Shown here: one piece after another, positions 32,201-44,021 of the stretch
Position numbering within the stretch: the stretch's first letter is position 1
Layout of the letters: every line of letters begins with the position of its first letter
Assembly (NCBI GenBank): GCA_007449985.2
Contig: VIIQ02000026.1
Coordinates: 124,001-188,000, forward strand
Direction of reading: 5' to 3'
Source of the DNA: Desmodesmus armatus
Lineage: Eukaryota; Chlorophyta; Chlorophyceae; Sphaeropleales; Scenedesmaceae
DNA length: 64,000 nucleotides
Notes under the pieces: model-generated
What the model was told of the DNA's origin: nothing
The model's database searches: none
The model's input: the letters and a program-made list of their open reading frames with translations, nothing else
Translations under genes and position numbers: made by a program

Positions 32201-34862
32201 GTTCCCCAGCAGTGCTGCGACATGCATCAGCTTGGTCACACCCGCAACACCTAGCAGGAAAGGAAGGCGTATAACCAGCTTTTCACATCTTTTCCCGGCC
32301 TGAAGGTTGGTGACTCAACTATGCACCCTGTGCAAGGATTTGTGCATGCACCTGTGCACGTGCAGCAACCACTGGCAGACTAGTCTGATCAAACTAGTCA
32401 GTACTGATGCAGACACTGACGTTGCTGCCAGATGCTCAGGCCTGACTGTCAGCAATATTTGGACCACCTGTCACTCATCTCAGAATCGCTGTTGTTTAAA
32501 CCCCAGTGCTGACTCACCTACACCAGCAGCCGCTGGGTGTCCCACAAGCTCGCACAGCAGGTCACTGCTGTGGTCCGCCACAAGACACGTGAGCATCAGC
32601 TGCTCAAGCAATTGTGCTGGCTGCTGCAGCTGCTGAGGGTGTCCTGGCTGTAAAGTGCTGCTGCTGCGAGTTGCGCGCGCACCAGAGGGCCCTACCGAGG
32701 CCAGAATGGGAGGGTTGATGTTGACAGCACGCGTGTGAGCTGCATCAAATTCCCACACCAATCTGAAGGCGTCAGGGCATACTTGTTGTACTCGTTGATT
32801 GTTATGAACAGAAGATCGATAACAGTGTTGGCAGAGGTGCTTTCAACCTTCAACTCCTCCTCCAGCAACTCCTGCATGTGAACAAGCAGCATCAGCGACA
32901 GTGCATGGCGCCACAGCACAGCAAACGGTATCAGAGCACAACACCAGCAACGACGCCGAGTTTACAATCCAAAGCAAATAAACACTGCCACATTCCCCAC
33001 GCACGCCTGCTTGTTTTGTCCAAGTCCAGCACACTCGTTTCTGTTCTACTGTACATTTTGAACTCCCACCAGCCATGGTCCCTCGAGTGATGACAACACC
33101 TGCTGGCTCCTACTCTGGCCAATTGTGCTCCTCCTGTCAAACCCCCATCAGGACAAACAACAATTACATGGCATTCCCACATCCCTAGGCTGACACAAGG
33201 CTCACACTCTCAAGCAGCGGGGCCACCACCGGGTCATCCTGAAACACTGCCGCATACAGCTTGCTCAAACCCCAGTGCTGCAGTCATTGGTCGATCCTTG
33301 TGCTGTTTCCTGGGCATCACAGCATGCCATGACAAGCGAGCTTAGACTGGGCAGCTGCTGCCTGGCTGCTGCTGCAACTACTGCATCACTTAGTTGGAGA
33401 CCTGCAGCACCAGCAACAGCAAGAGCAGCGGGCAGGGTCAACAGGTGGGGTGAAATGGCGTCGTGTTGGCATCCAATTGGGGTGTTGACATGCCTTTGGC
33501 AGGGCTTGGCACCAGCATGCAAAGCCAACCCGGACAGCTGACATGTGATTTCAGGTCAGGGAGGCAGCCCTCCGGCTGGCGGCAACATGGTTTTAACTCA
33601 TGGTTTCACGGGCACTGCGCAGACAGCCCCTCTGTTGGTGCACTTGCTTGAACATCTGTGAGGTTGAGCGCAACAGGCTCAGGAGCTTCACCTTGTGCCG
33701 CTGCTGGTGGTCTCCTCACAAGACACCTGTCAAGGAGGGCAATTTCTCTGACCACCCTAAGCTTGCAAAGCACACTGAACAGTGGAAACATCCAGAGGTC
33801 CAGCAAATGCCAGCTGGAGCGCTCAGCGAGTACACCACACACCTGCGTCTGCCAGCTCTTGTTCGGCTGGCTCCCAGGCCCAGCGCCTTTTGCCGGGCTC
33901 CCTGGCTGTGGCTGCAGGCCGCACCAGCTCAGGTGCCAGCAGTGCTGCTGCAACCTCAGGCTGGCTGACTGCCTGACGCCCAGCTGCGGCGCACAGCCAA
34001 CGCACTGCGCCTTTGACATTGGCTTCTGCTTGTTGTGAGTCCTGCATAGGTGAGCACAGCAAGTAATGTCAAGTGTTATCTCCCCTTGTTTATTGTCGAT
34101 GCTTTGGAGCCTGGTTTGGCTCCTGAAAGGGCGGTCAGGCAGGGCCCTGACCCAGTTCAGCAGAAGTACTAGTAGTGAGAGCTGCATTGGTACGCTGGTG
34201 CCAAGCACCCTGTGCGGCACTCAACAGGGTGGGCCAAAAACTTTTGGCCCCCCCGGGGTGCAACCAGTCACCGCCAGACCAGCACAAAATGCACTCAAAG
34301 TCCAGGGCTCACTGTGACAGGGAAGTAAGGCACCGGCTCAGCACGCACGGACAGGTAAGCATGCCCTATAACGTTGCTCAGCCTGTCCTTTGAATGCAGC
34401 AGACATGTGCAGAGAGTTCTTGGGAGTGCTTGTATACAGCGCCACCCTGTGGAACTTGTACAGCACTGTACCTGATGGGCTTGGTCGCCCACTGCCTGCT
34501 TGACTGCACGCACCAGCAGGGTTGGCAGTTGCTGCTGTATAGAGGTCAGAGCAATGTCTCGATAGTAGCTGCTCAGCACCGTTGCCTTTGCGAGCAGGGC
34601 TGCGTCATGTGTGAAGGTGACCACCAGCTCCAGCACCTCTGCCTTGTTGGTGGTGTACACCTGGAGGGCACAAGGGCAGGAAATGGCCAGAGAGTCATGC
34701 TACGAGTGCTCCCAGATTTTCAAAAACCTGTATGTTGACCAGCTTGTTTTGTATCAAGTCCAGCGGCTGAGGCACCCTCCTGCACCCTTGTCCTACCTGC
34801 TGCTTGTTCTGCTGTGGGGGGGTTGCGGTCTTGCCAGAAGGACGTCCCCTGCGCTGCTTCAT
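29222..34862 (-). pseudogene. Copy B of the ankyrin-like/helical-repeat family, two frame disruptions
   Basis: The nine-exon structure of copy A is retained: 34797-34862, 34472-34660, 33843-34041, 33230-33401, 32518-32871, 32120-32250, 31617-31813, 31170-31355, 29222-30911. Exon 1 encodes MKQRRGRPSGKTATPPQQ. Exon 4 is one base shorter than in A, placing TGA at 33265-33267 right after NDCSTGV, and exon 5 has 8 extra bases near 32779-32790 (after FITINE), giving a second shift. The two do not cancel. Exon 9 alone still encodes 563 codons with the LPxAxxLS helices, the Ser/Glu-rich tail and high identity to A. Its intron 8 is stop-free and a multiple of three, so exons 8 and 9 read as one long frame. 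A truncated or partial product is possible; full function is unlikely. Confidence 0.75.
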
Positions 34863-35722
34863 TGCACAAAGTTGCCTAGTCTGTGTGTCAGGCAATGGGG
34901 CCTATCCCAAGCGCAATGGGGTGCTTTCGGAAAAATCAGAAAATTTCCGGCACGGTTTTCACGCACATAAAGAGCCACGGAACGAGGAATATCCTTGAGG
35001 AAAAGGGGAATTGAAAGAATTGAAGAAGTCGTCCCAGGAAAAGGGATTTCCCCAACCACCAGGCTCAGCACCGTTTCCTGCTTTCCTCACTTTCCTTGCT
35101 TCCTTTTGTGTGCCATACTGAAATGGACTGCTGTAACATCAATTGGTTGTCCAAAATTAGCCTCGAAGCGTGCAGACATCGAAACGCTTTGCCTGCACAT
35201 GTGTCACCGCCCCATCTGCTGCTTTGACCAGAAGAAATCCAAGGAACAAAACAACGCCCGCTTGTCACAAAGGCGTGGTAACTACAAACGAATCATCTTT
35301 GTCCAAATCTAAATTTACTGTACACCCAAGGCCTCCCTTCCCCACATGTGGGAGTATTATTATCGATTACGGTGATGTTGGCTGTATGTCTTTATTGGGA
35401 TGTTGTTTGACAAGGCGATGTCTCTGGTTGAGGGTGTACAAGTACACTTGTAGTGGATGGACCCCCCTCCTCAAGCTGAGCAGTGCTGGCCACTGCTGCT
35501 CCCAGCATGCAGGACAGGTCATTGTGCAAGCATCTCCCCTTGGCTGTATACGCTGTCTCATGTGCATGTCGGCGTTATGCCAGACCACTAGGTTACAAGT
35601 GCCACCTAGTTAGGCATCCCAGCAGGAACCCTTACCGTCAGCCATGGTGTGCTGTAGCAGCTCATATGTCATGAGTGTGATATGCCTTGAGTGTTGCAGT
35701 CTGGTGGTTACTGTACAGGTGT

Positions 35723-36022
35723 GTGTGCTGCATTGTGTGCGGACAGGGGGGGTGTGGGGGGCTGCGCCCCCCACATATGGGGGGGTTGGGGGGCTTGCCC
35801 CCCAATGACAGAAGGTTTAGCGTGTGCTGCGTTGTGTGCGGACAGGCGGGGGGTGCGCCCCCCACGTAGGGGGGTTGGGGGGCTTGCCCCCCCCCCCCCC
35901 CAATGGTAGAAGGTTTAGCGTGTGATGCATTGTGTGCGGACAGGCGGGGGGTGTGGGGGGCGCAGCCCCCCACATAGGGGGGTTGGGGGGCTTGCCCCCC
36001 CCAATGGTAGAAGGTTTGTCCG
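35723..36022. repeat. G-rich minisatellite, about 97-bp unit, three copies plus a partial
   Basis: Each unit has tgtgtgcggacagg, a hairpin-forming G-run/C-run segment (gggggctgcgccccc type), ggggttggggggcttgcccc, and ends aatggtagaaggttt. A partial unit follows to about 36050. G-runs of five to nine on one strand could form quadruplexes as well as hairpins. It is inside the inferred insertion. Confidence 0.85.
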
Positions 36023-36242
36023 CACACTGTGCTGCGTGTGTGCGGACAGAGCGGCTGACATCGCCACGTCCCTGACGCCGCACCAAGCCCCAACCACAGG
36101 TGCCCTGCGGCAGGGCAGCACAGGTGCCAGCAGGGAAGCAAGGGCAAGCAAGATGGGTTAGTGAGGACACACGGGGGGTGGGACCTTGCAGTGAAGCAAG
36201 GATTGTGAGCAATGAGAGAAACAAGGGTGGCCGGGGCTCTTG

Positions 36243-36478
36243 GAGAAGCAAGGAAGGCAGGAAAGCAGGGGTGCGGTGGGGGTTCCTGAGGAAGCGAGGA
36301 AGGCGAGGAAAGGAGGAAAGCAGGGGTTGGGTTGGGGTCCTGAGGAAGCAAGGAAGGTGAGGAAGGGAGGAAAGCAGGGGTTGGTGGGGGTCCTGAGGAA
36401 GCAAGGAAGGCGAGGAAGCGAGGAAAGCAGGGGTGGGGTGGGGGCAGCTAGGAAGTGAGGAAAGTGAGGAAGGCAAGA
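36243..36478. repeat. Purine-rich minisatellite, about 53-bp unit, 4-5 copies
   Basis: Units read gaagcaaggaaggcgagg, then aaagcaggggttggg and gggtcctgag, with small changes. The plus strand is almost pure purine, suitable for triplex DNA. It also lies inside the inferred insertion. Confidence 0.85.
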
Positions 36479-36595
36479 AAGTCATATGGGCTGGGCGGGT
36501 CGACAAGTTCATATTTCCTTGTGGAAAAGGAAAGAAGGGAATAGGAAGATCCTTGAGGAAGTTCCTGCTTCCCTAAAACATTGTCTCTTTTCACG

Positions 36596-37665
36596 AAGCA
36601 GATAGGCAACCATTACGCGCATTGGCGTTTGAAACGAACGTATATATCACATAGTTTGTTGAAGCCAGCGGTTGTGCCCGGTTCCGCTTGTTTTGACCGG
36701 GTCAACCTTGGACAATGACCCTGACCTAAACTGAGAGGCAAGCTGAGTGACAGGAAAGCCCTGACTCGCAACTCTTTGATTGCCAGATCTTTCAGGCTGA
36801 AAGCATTTCCTAACTAGCAAGCCAACATGTGACTAGCCAACGGCATGCCATGCCCATGATGGTGTTTGCCAGCCCAGGATGGGTTGCTTTGCCCGAGGCT
36901 GCATGAAGATGGTGTGGCTTTGTTTAGAGACCCATCTTGTGCGAGGCACCTGTATCAAGATCTGCCAAGTGTGACTTAGTTTTCACACACAACACACACT
37001 GTTGTCCTGCAGAGTTGTTAAACAACGTGGGACACCACTTGAAATGACTGGTTGCAACTCATGTGTCACCACACTCAACACACATCATCTCGCTGTTGCA
37101 AAACTGCTAAAATTGGGCCATGTCAAACACCACCCTTGACCAATCATTGGCAACTCCACCAGCAAGTGCAAGACGTCCGTACAGCCCCATGCATGTACTA
37201 CTTGAAAAGCACCATTTGTACAGTGGCATCTGACAAAGCACCAGCTCGTCCTGCAGCCGGGCTACCAGCCATCTGTTGAGTCCACACCCTATACAAGAAA
37301 AAGCTGCAGCACTCAACACATGCAGCCGGGCTCGCCCACCGCCTTGCCAATCATGCCAGGACTAACTTGCCAAGGGCTATCACTCAAACAAACCATATGT
37401 AAGAGGCGCTACAATCCTGAGCAAATGCCAAATGAGCGGCTCAGCAGCAATGCACAAGTCACACCAAATGTCATAGGTCAGCCACAGACGCCATCCTGCT
37501 CATCAACAACACAAGCCTACCCTGAGGATAGCAACACCTCAGTTATAACCCCCAGAAGACTCTTCTGAGTGTTGCACCGCGGACAAGCAGCTCCCCTGCA
37601 AACGGGCGGCAGGAATTAAGATCGCAGCATACCCCCAGCTCAATCAGGGACCACGGGCAGTTTTA
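36596..37665. other. Distal copy B upstream sequence and copy C 3' side, no gene recognised
   Basis: The first 125 bases align with the region upstream of copy C (shared gcattggcgttt and gcttgttttgaccggg landmarks), so they are the displaced original promoter side of copy B. The remainder to the copy C stop shows no supported gene. Confidence 0.5.
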
Positions 37666-40600
37666 TCAACCCTCACTGCCCTCGCTTTCAGGCTCAGAAG
37701 AGCTGCTCATGCCATCACCCTCCTCCTCCTCCTCCTCCTCAACCTCTGAATCATACCACTGACACTTGTTGTCCTGCCGTGCAGAGCCTGTCAGGTCAGC
37801 AGTGGCACAGCTGAAGCGCATTACTTCAGCATAGGCCTGCACCTCTGGGTCTGCTCGTGGTGCCTGCGGCAGCTGCAGCAGGTGTTCAAACAGAACCCTA
37901 GCGTGCCTCTCAGCTGCTGCCTGCAGCAGGGCTTTCACACAGGCAGCAGGCAGCTGCTTTGCCCACGGCAAGAGCAGCAGCGGGAACAGCCCTGCAGCAC
38001 CCTTGGGCTGCTGCAGGCACAGCAACACCAGCCCTGGCAACCTCTCCGACCCTTCAATGTTGCACTCCTGCTGCTGCGCAGGCTGCCCCTGCCCCTCCTC
38101 CTCTTCCTGCTGCAGCTGCTGCTGCGCCTTGTCCCGCTTACCACGCTGTGAGCGAGAGCGCTGAGCGGGAGGCTGCTGCTGGTTTATTGCAGGCTCAGCA
38201 CCGCTGCTAGCGCCAGCACCATCCCCATGGGGCTGGCCACTGCCAGCAGCAGCAGCTGGGCCTGCGGTGCCCGCAGCTGCTTGCCCTGCTGCTAGGCGCA
38301 GCAGCGGTGTCACATCATCATCGCTCAGCTGCTGTGCTGCAGGCAGCTGCACCAGCTCCTGCAGCAGCGCACCATCCATGCGCTGCAAGCTGAGCTGCAT
38401 CAGCTCATGCACGACGGCCGCAGACAACCCCGCAGCTGCTGGCAGCCGCAACAGCTGCAGCAGCTGTACCTGTGACAAGGTAGCCTTGAGGGTTTCTTCT
38501 GCGTGCTGGCCTGCCTGCTCCTTGGAGGCGGCATGCCAGAACCTGCCATGGCGCTGCCGCTCACAGTCAAAACACCGGAATCCTGCCAGCAATATCCTCG
38601 GTAGGACATCAGCTGCATGCTGCTGCATCCTGGCGTGCTGCAGCAGTGAGCACACCTCCTCACCCCTATCTGCTGCAAGCGCCTTCTGCAGGCGCTGCTG
38701 CAAGATGTCGCCCTCGTCAAACTCCTCCCAAGCGGCCGCACAGGCAGGCAGGCACTTGCACAGGCTGTTGAGCTGCTTCATCTCATCCTGTTTGAATGCT
38801 GTCAGCACTAGCCCACGGGCATCCGCTGCACTGATCTGCTGCGCCAGGGGCAGCGCAGCCAGACTGCACAGCACATCATCGACATCGCGGGGATTATCTT
38901 CCTGCTGCAGTGTGCGCTGCATGAGCTGCAGGATACTGTCAGCTGTGAGCTCCTTTGCACGTGGCAGCTTCGTCAGGTCGCGCACAAGGTGGGTAGGGGG
39001 CCCTTCACAGCATTCGCTGCTGCAGGAGCTGGCATCGCTATCATCACCGCCTGCTGGCTTTGGGGCCCGCTCCTCGAAGCACAGCTCCAGCAGTTCTTGG
39101 ATATCTTTAGGCGGCAAAGACTGGCTGGCTGGGAACTTCAGGTAGCGTGTAGGTATCATACGACTTGGCACACAGCGGCGCAGGAGCTGCATGCAGTGCT
39201 GCCGGCTGAGCTTGGGGCCGCTGTTAGCCTTCAGAACCACACGGACTGCCTCCTCCAAGTGCTCTTCGTATGTGCCCTTGGCGACGGCCTGAAGGAAGGT
39301 GACATAGCTGGATGCATCTTTCTGGTCAACCGTCTTGTGCTGGAACCCCAGCGCGTTGATCACCGCCTGTAAGCAGGTTGGCCCGTCGTGATCAAAGGAG
39401 TATAGGAGGCTCCTGCGTGGTCAAGCATCACAAGTACAAACATGTCAGGTTATCTGTCTTGTACGCTAGTATATTGTGCAGTAGTGCAGCTTTGTCAGAC
39501 GAGCAGACTACACACGCAGCTGGTGAAAAACAAGCAGTGGTGTACTGTGTTGAACAGATGCACCAAAAGCTGCACACAAGCTGCCCCTGCCCTTGCACAG
39601 CACGACACATACCCTTTCTTGCCCTTGGCAACCTTTGTGAGCAACGCCAATGTCTCCGCCGTGTTGAGGTACTGCCCCAAGTTCATGCCCTTCAGATGCT
39701 TCAGTTTGACACAGAAGTCAGAGCACCCCAGCTCTTTGAGCATGGTTGACAGCAGCGCATGAATGTCGGCGCGCTGCAAGTCACACCTGGTGGCAAGCCT
39801 GCAGAGACACAAGCACACCAACACCGTGCAGAGCATAGGGGGAGTCAGTCACTGAGCTCACGAGCCGCGTGCACTTGACGCAGTGGTGCATTTGCACTGC
39901 ATGCAAGGAGCTTTAGTGGGGTGACCCATCAGCACGCTGCATGCCATTCAATCATCATCAAGCTTTCACAGCAGTGGCATGCCTCGCCCTGAGGAGCCAC
40001 ATCCCACTGCTGCCACCAGCCACCCACTGCTGCCATGTCATTACACACGCAAAAGCAGAACCTGCTAGTGCTGTGGGTGTTCAAGCTGATGTATCAATCA
40101 CTAGCACCTTCGGAACACCTTCATGGTACAAGTTGTAACTGCTACACTCACCTTGCAAGGGCGCGCATGATATCACGTGCGTCCTTCCGCACGGCCAGCA
40201 CCAACAAGTCACAGATCTCAGGCGAAGGAAGGCTGCGTGCTGCTGGCAGCCCAAACAGCCCTAACAGCAGGTCACTGATTGGCTTCCCTGTGTGCATCAG
40301 GGTCCTCACCACACTTGCCAGTGTGCTGGGAGTGATTTCCTGCATGCAGCAGAAGAGAGCAAGGCGCAAGCAGGGCATTACGCAGCCTCACGACAGCGCA
40401 CTGTTGCAACATGGGAGGACATGCACAGCGTGTGGCGGGAAAGCAAGCACCAAAATCAGATCAAAACCAAGGTTACACCTGTAGCACCATGCACAAGGTA
40501 GCAAACCATGGCACCAATACGCAGCAGTACCACACAGTATGGTGCCAGCTTTACTCTAGCACAACTGCATGCCAGCTCACCAACCTTCGCTGCAGGCAGT

Positions 40601-42862
40601 CCTTGAGCAAGCATGCACAGCACGCTGTTGTGGCCGTATGGGTTTTGCGTGTTCCCCAGCAGTGCTGCAGCATGCATCAGCTTGGCCACACCGGCAACAC
40701 CTGGACCACACAAGGGCAGCAGGCAGGTTGTTAGTCATGCGGACCATAGCGCACATTTGAGTGAGTACTCTCAAGCAGACGTCAATCATCTTGGGTGCAC
40801 TGCAGCACTTGCCGATTAGGGTGTGAGCCCCATGCAGTGCTGGCTGGGAGCGCTTGATGCTTCACTTCCTGACACTCTGCTGCTGATGCTAGGATGTTTC
40901 AGGACTAACAGGCAAGGCCATCATTGTGCTGTGTACTCACCCACACCAGCAGCTGCTGGGTGCCGGAGCAGTTGCCACACCATGTACACACTCTCTGCTA
41001 CCAGGCTTGTGAGAAGCAGCTGCTCAAACACCTGCACTGGCTGCTGCTGTTGCAGGGGCACCTCTGGCTGTGGACCGCCCTCCTGCCAGCTGTTTGTGTG
41101 GTGGAACGTACAAGTACAGCTGGCCCTGCACTGCTGAGTGCATGCGTGTGGGTTTCATCATAGTCCAAGACAAGGCGAAATACTGACTGAGCACCCTCGT
41201 TGGCTGTGATAAACAGCAGATCAGTGATGGTGTTTGCTGAGGGGTGTCCATCCTTCAAACCGTCCACACAATCCTCCTGCAGACAAGGTAGCATCAGCAG
41301 CATAACAGGCAATCCCTGCTTATATGACATACTGCTGTCACGGTATGCCAGAAAGCACAGCAACTTCAACTCAAAGTTGTTGTGTCCACAGTCCTAGCAT
41401 GTGCACAGAAAGATGCCAGTGTGCACAGGCACTCTTGCCCCTGTGGTGTGGCGATCAGTGAGCGTGCTCAGTGCAATGTCCAACTTGACATGTTGGTGTG
41501 GATACGCAGCATGCACTTGCAAGTGTCCAGCTCAGCTGGCGGCCAGCTCATTGCACTGTGTTCCTGCTCTCAGACTGGAAAACACCAGCAGGACAACTGC
41601 AATACATCTGCAGTACACTAGCTGCACCCAATCTTTATTTGCAAGGCAAAACTGGTCAAGAGCCAGTCCACTCACCTTGTCATCCATGACTGCCGCCCCA
41701 TACAGCTTGCTGAGTCCCCCAGTCCTGCGGTCAGCAGGCACCCCCTCCATCTGCTCCTGTGCTTTGCAGGCTGCTAGCAGAAAGCGCACACGCGGCAGCT
41801 GCTGCCTGGCTGCTGCTGCAACCACTGCATCACTCAACCTCAAACCTGCAGCACCAGCACCAGCAGCAGTACAGGACAGGCAGGAGTGTGGTGGGGCAGT
41901 GGCTGGCGGGGTGGGGGGTGCCTCACATAGGGTGAACACTAGTGATGCCATCACTGCAAGCCACCTTGGTGGTGGTGGAGGCACATGCTGCAACCAGCTG
42001 CCCTGCTCAGGTGATGCCACACACCTGCTTGCCCCAGCTCAGTTATGGCTGGCTCCCATGCCCAGCACCCTCTGCCACTGGCTGTGGCTGCAGGCCGCAC
42101 CAGCTCAGGTGTTAACAGTGCTGCTGCAACCTCAGGCTTGCTGACTGCCTCTCTCCCAGCTGCGGCGCACAGCCAACGCACTGCGCCTGTGACTTTTGCC
42201 ACTCCTGCTGCTGCTTGTTGTGAGTCCTGCAAGCATGGAGCACAGCATGGAGGTTGCAGGAGTGGGCTGTTGCAAACCAGTTGAGGCACAGGCTAGCGCG
42301 GGCGGGCCTGCCAATGGAAGCAGTCAGACACAGCCTACCGGCTCAGCCTTCAAAAATGTCCAGGGGCTCACTGTGACAGCAGAATATTGGTTTTGTCGTG
42401 GGTCCTAGGGGCTGCCCGTAAGTCTTACAGACGCTGGCTGCTGATTGAGGGCAGGTGTGTGCCCACAGTGTTCTGCTAGGGGTGACAAAGCCTGTGCTGT
42501 ACCTGTGTACGGTCGCAATAATCTGCTGCCTGCTTGACTGCATGCACCAGCAGGTCAGGGAGTTGCTGCTGCACAGACTTCAAAGCAATATCTCGGTAGT
42601 AGCTGGTTAGCACCGTTGCCTTTGCGAGCAGGGCTGCATCATGTGTGAAGGTGACCACCAGCTGCAGCACCTCTGCCTGGTTGGTGGTGTGCACCTGCGC
42701 AGGGGCAGCGAATACAACATACTTCTGAAACAGCGTCCCGATCGCCGATTCAGGCGGCTGTGGCGACCCTCCTAAGTCCTCCTGTTACTGTACCTGCTGC
42801 TGTTTCTGCTGTAGTGGGGTTGCAGCCTTGCCACCAGACGGAAGACCCCTGCCTTGCTTCAT
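37666..42862 (-). pseudogene. Copy C of the ankyrin-like/helical-repeat family, one frame break in exon 5
   Basis: Nine exons matching copy A: 42794-42862, 42503-42694, 42025-42226, 41676-41845, 40941-41276, 40585-40700, 40152-40339, 39613-39798, 37666-39412. Exon 1 encodes MKQGRGLPSGGKAATPLQQ. All exons except exon 5 keep phase. Exon 5 is 336 bases where the family needs 3n+1, so the frame runs into TAG at 40998-41000; the right frame (EQLLLTSLVAESVYMVW) resumes after a Gln-rich linker. A 44- or 50-base intron in the linker (donor gtac, acceptor ccacag at about 41080-41130) would restore it, but is much shorter than other introns here. Exon 9 has the LPxAxxLS helices and an acidic Glu-run tail. 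It is the most diverged copy. The pseudogene label is tentative. Confidence 0.62.
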
Positions 42863-44021
42863 TACCAGATATATGTGTGTTTTCGTCAATATTGAGCCTC
42901 TTGAAGGTGGACTGGGACGCTGTGTGGAAAGACGCAAGCAAACTCCGACACGGTCTTTTGCAGAAGCAGACAGGCGATCTTGCAGGCACATTGGTGTTTT
43001 CAGCATGCTTGAAAACCATGTGAAGTGTGAAAGACAGTGGTCTTGCCTGGTCCTGCTTGTTTGACCGGTTCCCGGTTCCCAACGCCTATCGGGAGCTTCT
43101 ACGTGACGGCCATGTCTGCTAAGCAGCAGGCCCTCACATAATTTGCTTCCCAATAATACTTTTTGTGTGATTCGTGATTCATGTTGTGGCTTGTGATTCA
43201 ATTTGTGGCTTGCAAGCGAATTGTGGCTTGCAATGGCCAGTCGTGCAATAGTTGGGGATCATGCCAGCCTGCACATCCATCACTGAGATACGCTGCAGCA
43301 GGCAACAGCCCCAGATCAACATCAAACACACAGCCAGTGAGGCTGGTAACTGCAACAGACTTGGATGTACAGCATATAGGCAGTGTGCCGCGCCTGCACC
43401 GCACTTGTGGCACTATGGGTACCTTGGGTCAATGGCACGCAGCTTCCTGAGCCTTGCATTTCGTGCAGAGCTTCGCTGGCTGCAACCAGCTCCGTGATAG
43501 CAGTGACCTGCACCTCACCGATGTATCGTACCCGCTCAGTGGGAAATCCAGTACTAGTACAGCTGGCATACCATACCGGAGGCACCACCATGTCAACACT
43601 GCTACTCAAATCACTGCTTGCTTGCAGAGCACGAGATGGATACCGTAGTGAGGCTCCATGCCTCGTTTCTTGTCATGTTGTCCTGCCGCCAGCTGTCATT
43701 CTTGGTCAGGGAAGACCATGGTCTTCACCATACCATTTCAGGGCATTCCAAGTATCGGGAGTTACTTTGCTCAGGAAGGCTCCTGGCCTTCTCAGCATTA
43801 AGTTCATGCAAAGCTGCATTCTGTCTGGGGCTCTGAGTGGCGGCTTATGTGGCAGAGATGTGCAGTTGGGCGTGACATATGTCACCCTACCATAGGTAAC
43901 TCCACACAGCTGCTGCTGGCTGTTCCGGGGTGACCAGAGGTTTGATACCGATCGATTGGAAGAATTGCTTTGAATCTTGGGGCTACGGACGCTTTCAGCT
44001 TCGAGCAGCTGCCCAGCAGTC
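42863..44021. promoter_or_regulatory. Divergent region between copy C and the LPMO gene
   Basis: The part next to copy C (42863-43100) is its conserved upstream region, matched at copy B on both sides of the insertion. Tandem ttgtggcttg/ttgtgattca motifs occur at 43170-43230. Possible coding-looking fragments on the minus strand (RYIGEVQVTAITELVAASEA at about 43470-43540) lack splice partners, so no gene is called. Confidence 0.4.

Larger units (their letters stand above)
34964..36587. mobile_element. 1.6-kb insertion in the copy B promoter, flanked by 8-bp direct repeat
   Basis: TTTTCACG occurs at 34956-34963 and 36588-36595. Joining the sequence outside these repeats restores a block that aligns without a gap to the promoter of copy C (42935-43000: ccgacacggtc then gaagcagacagg). 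The intervening 1.62 kb is therefore an insertion, and the repeat fits an 8-bp target-site duplication as made by hAT-type DNA transposons. The ends show only a weak inverted similarity (CGGAACGAGGAA near the left, GGGAAGCAGGAA as reverse complement near the right). No transposase is encoded, so it would be non-autonomous. It contains two minisatellites. Confidence 0.65.

Noticed and set aside
35723..36022. CRISPR-like array
   Set aside because: The repeats are directly adjacent with no unique spacers, and the genome is eukaryotic.
35662..36512. Long minus-strand frames with repeated Pro-rich units
   Set aside because: They are translations of the two minisatellites within the insertion; no start, splice or family support.
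34964..36587. Autonomous hAT transposon
   Set aside because: The 8-bp flanking repeat fits, but there is no transposase and the terminal inverted repeats are weak, so only a non-autonomous insertion is claimed.
39613..39836. Separate small gene for the MNLGQYLN segment
   Set aside because: It is exon 8 of copy C, confirmed by alignment to exon 8 of copies A and B.
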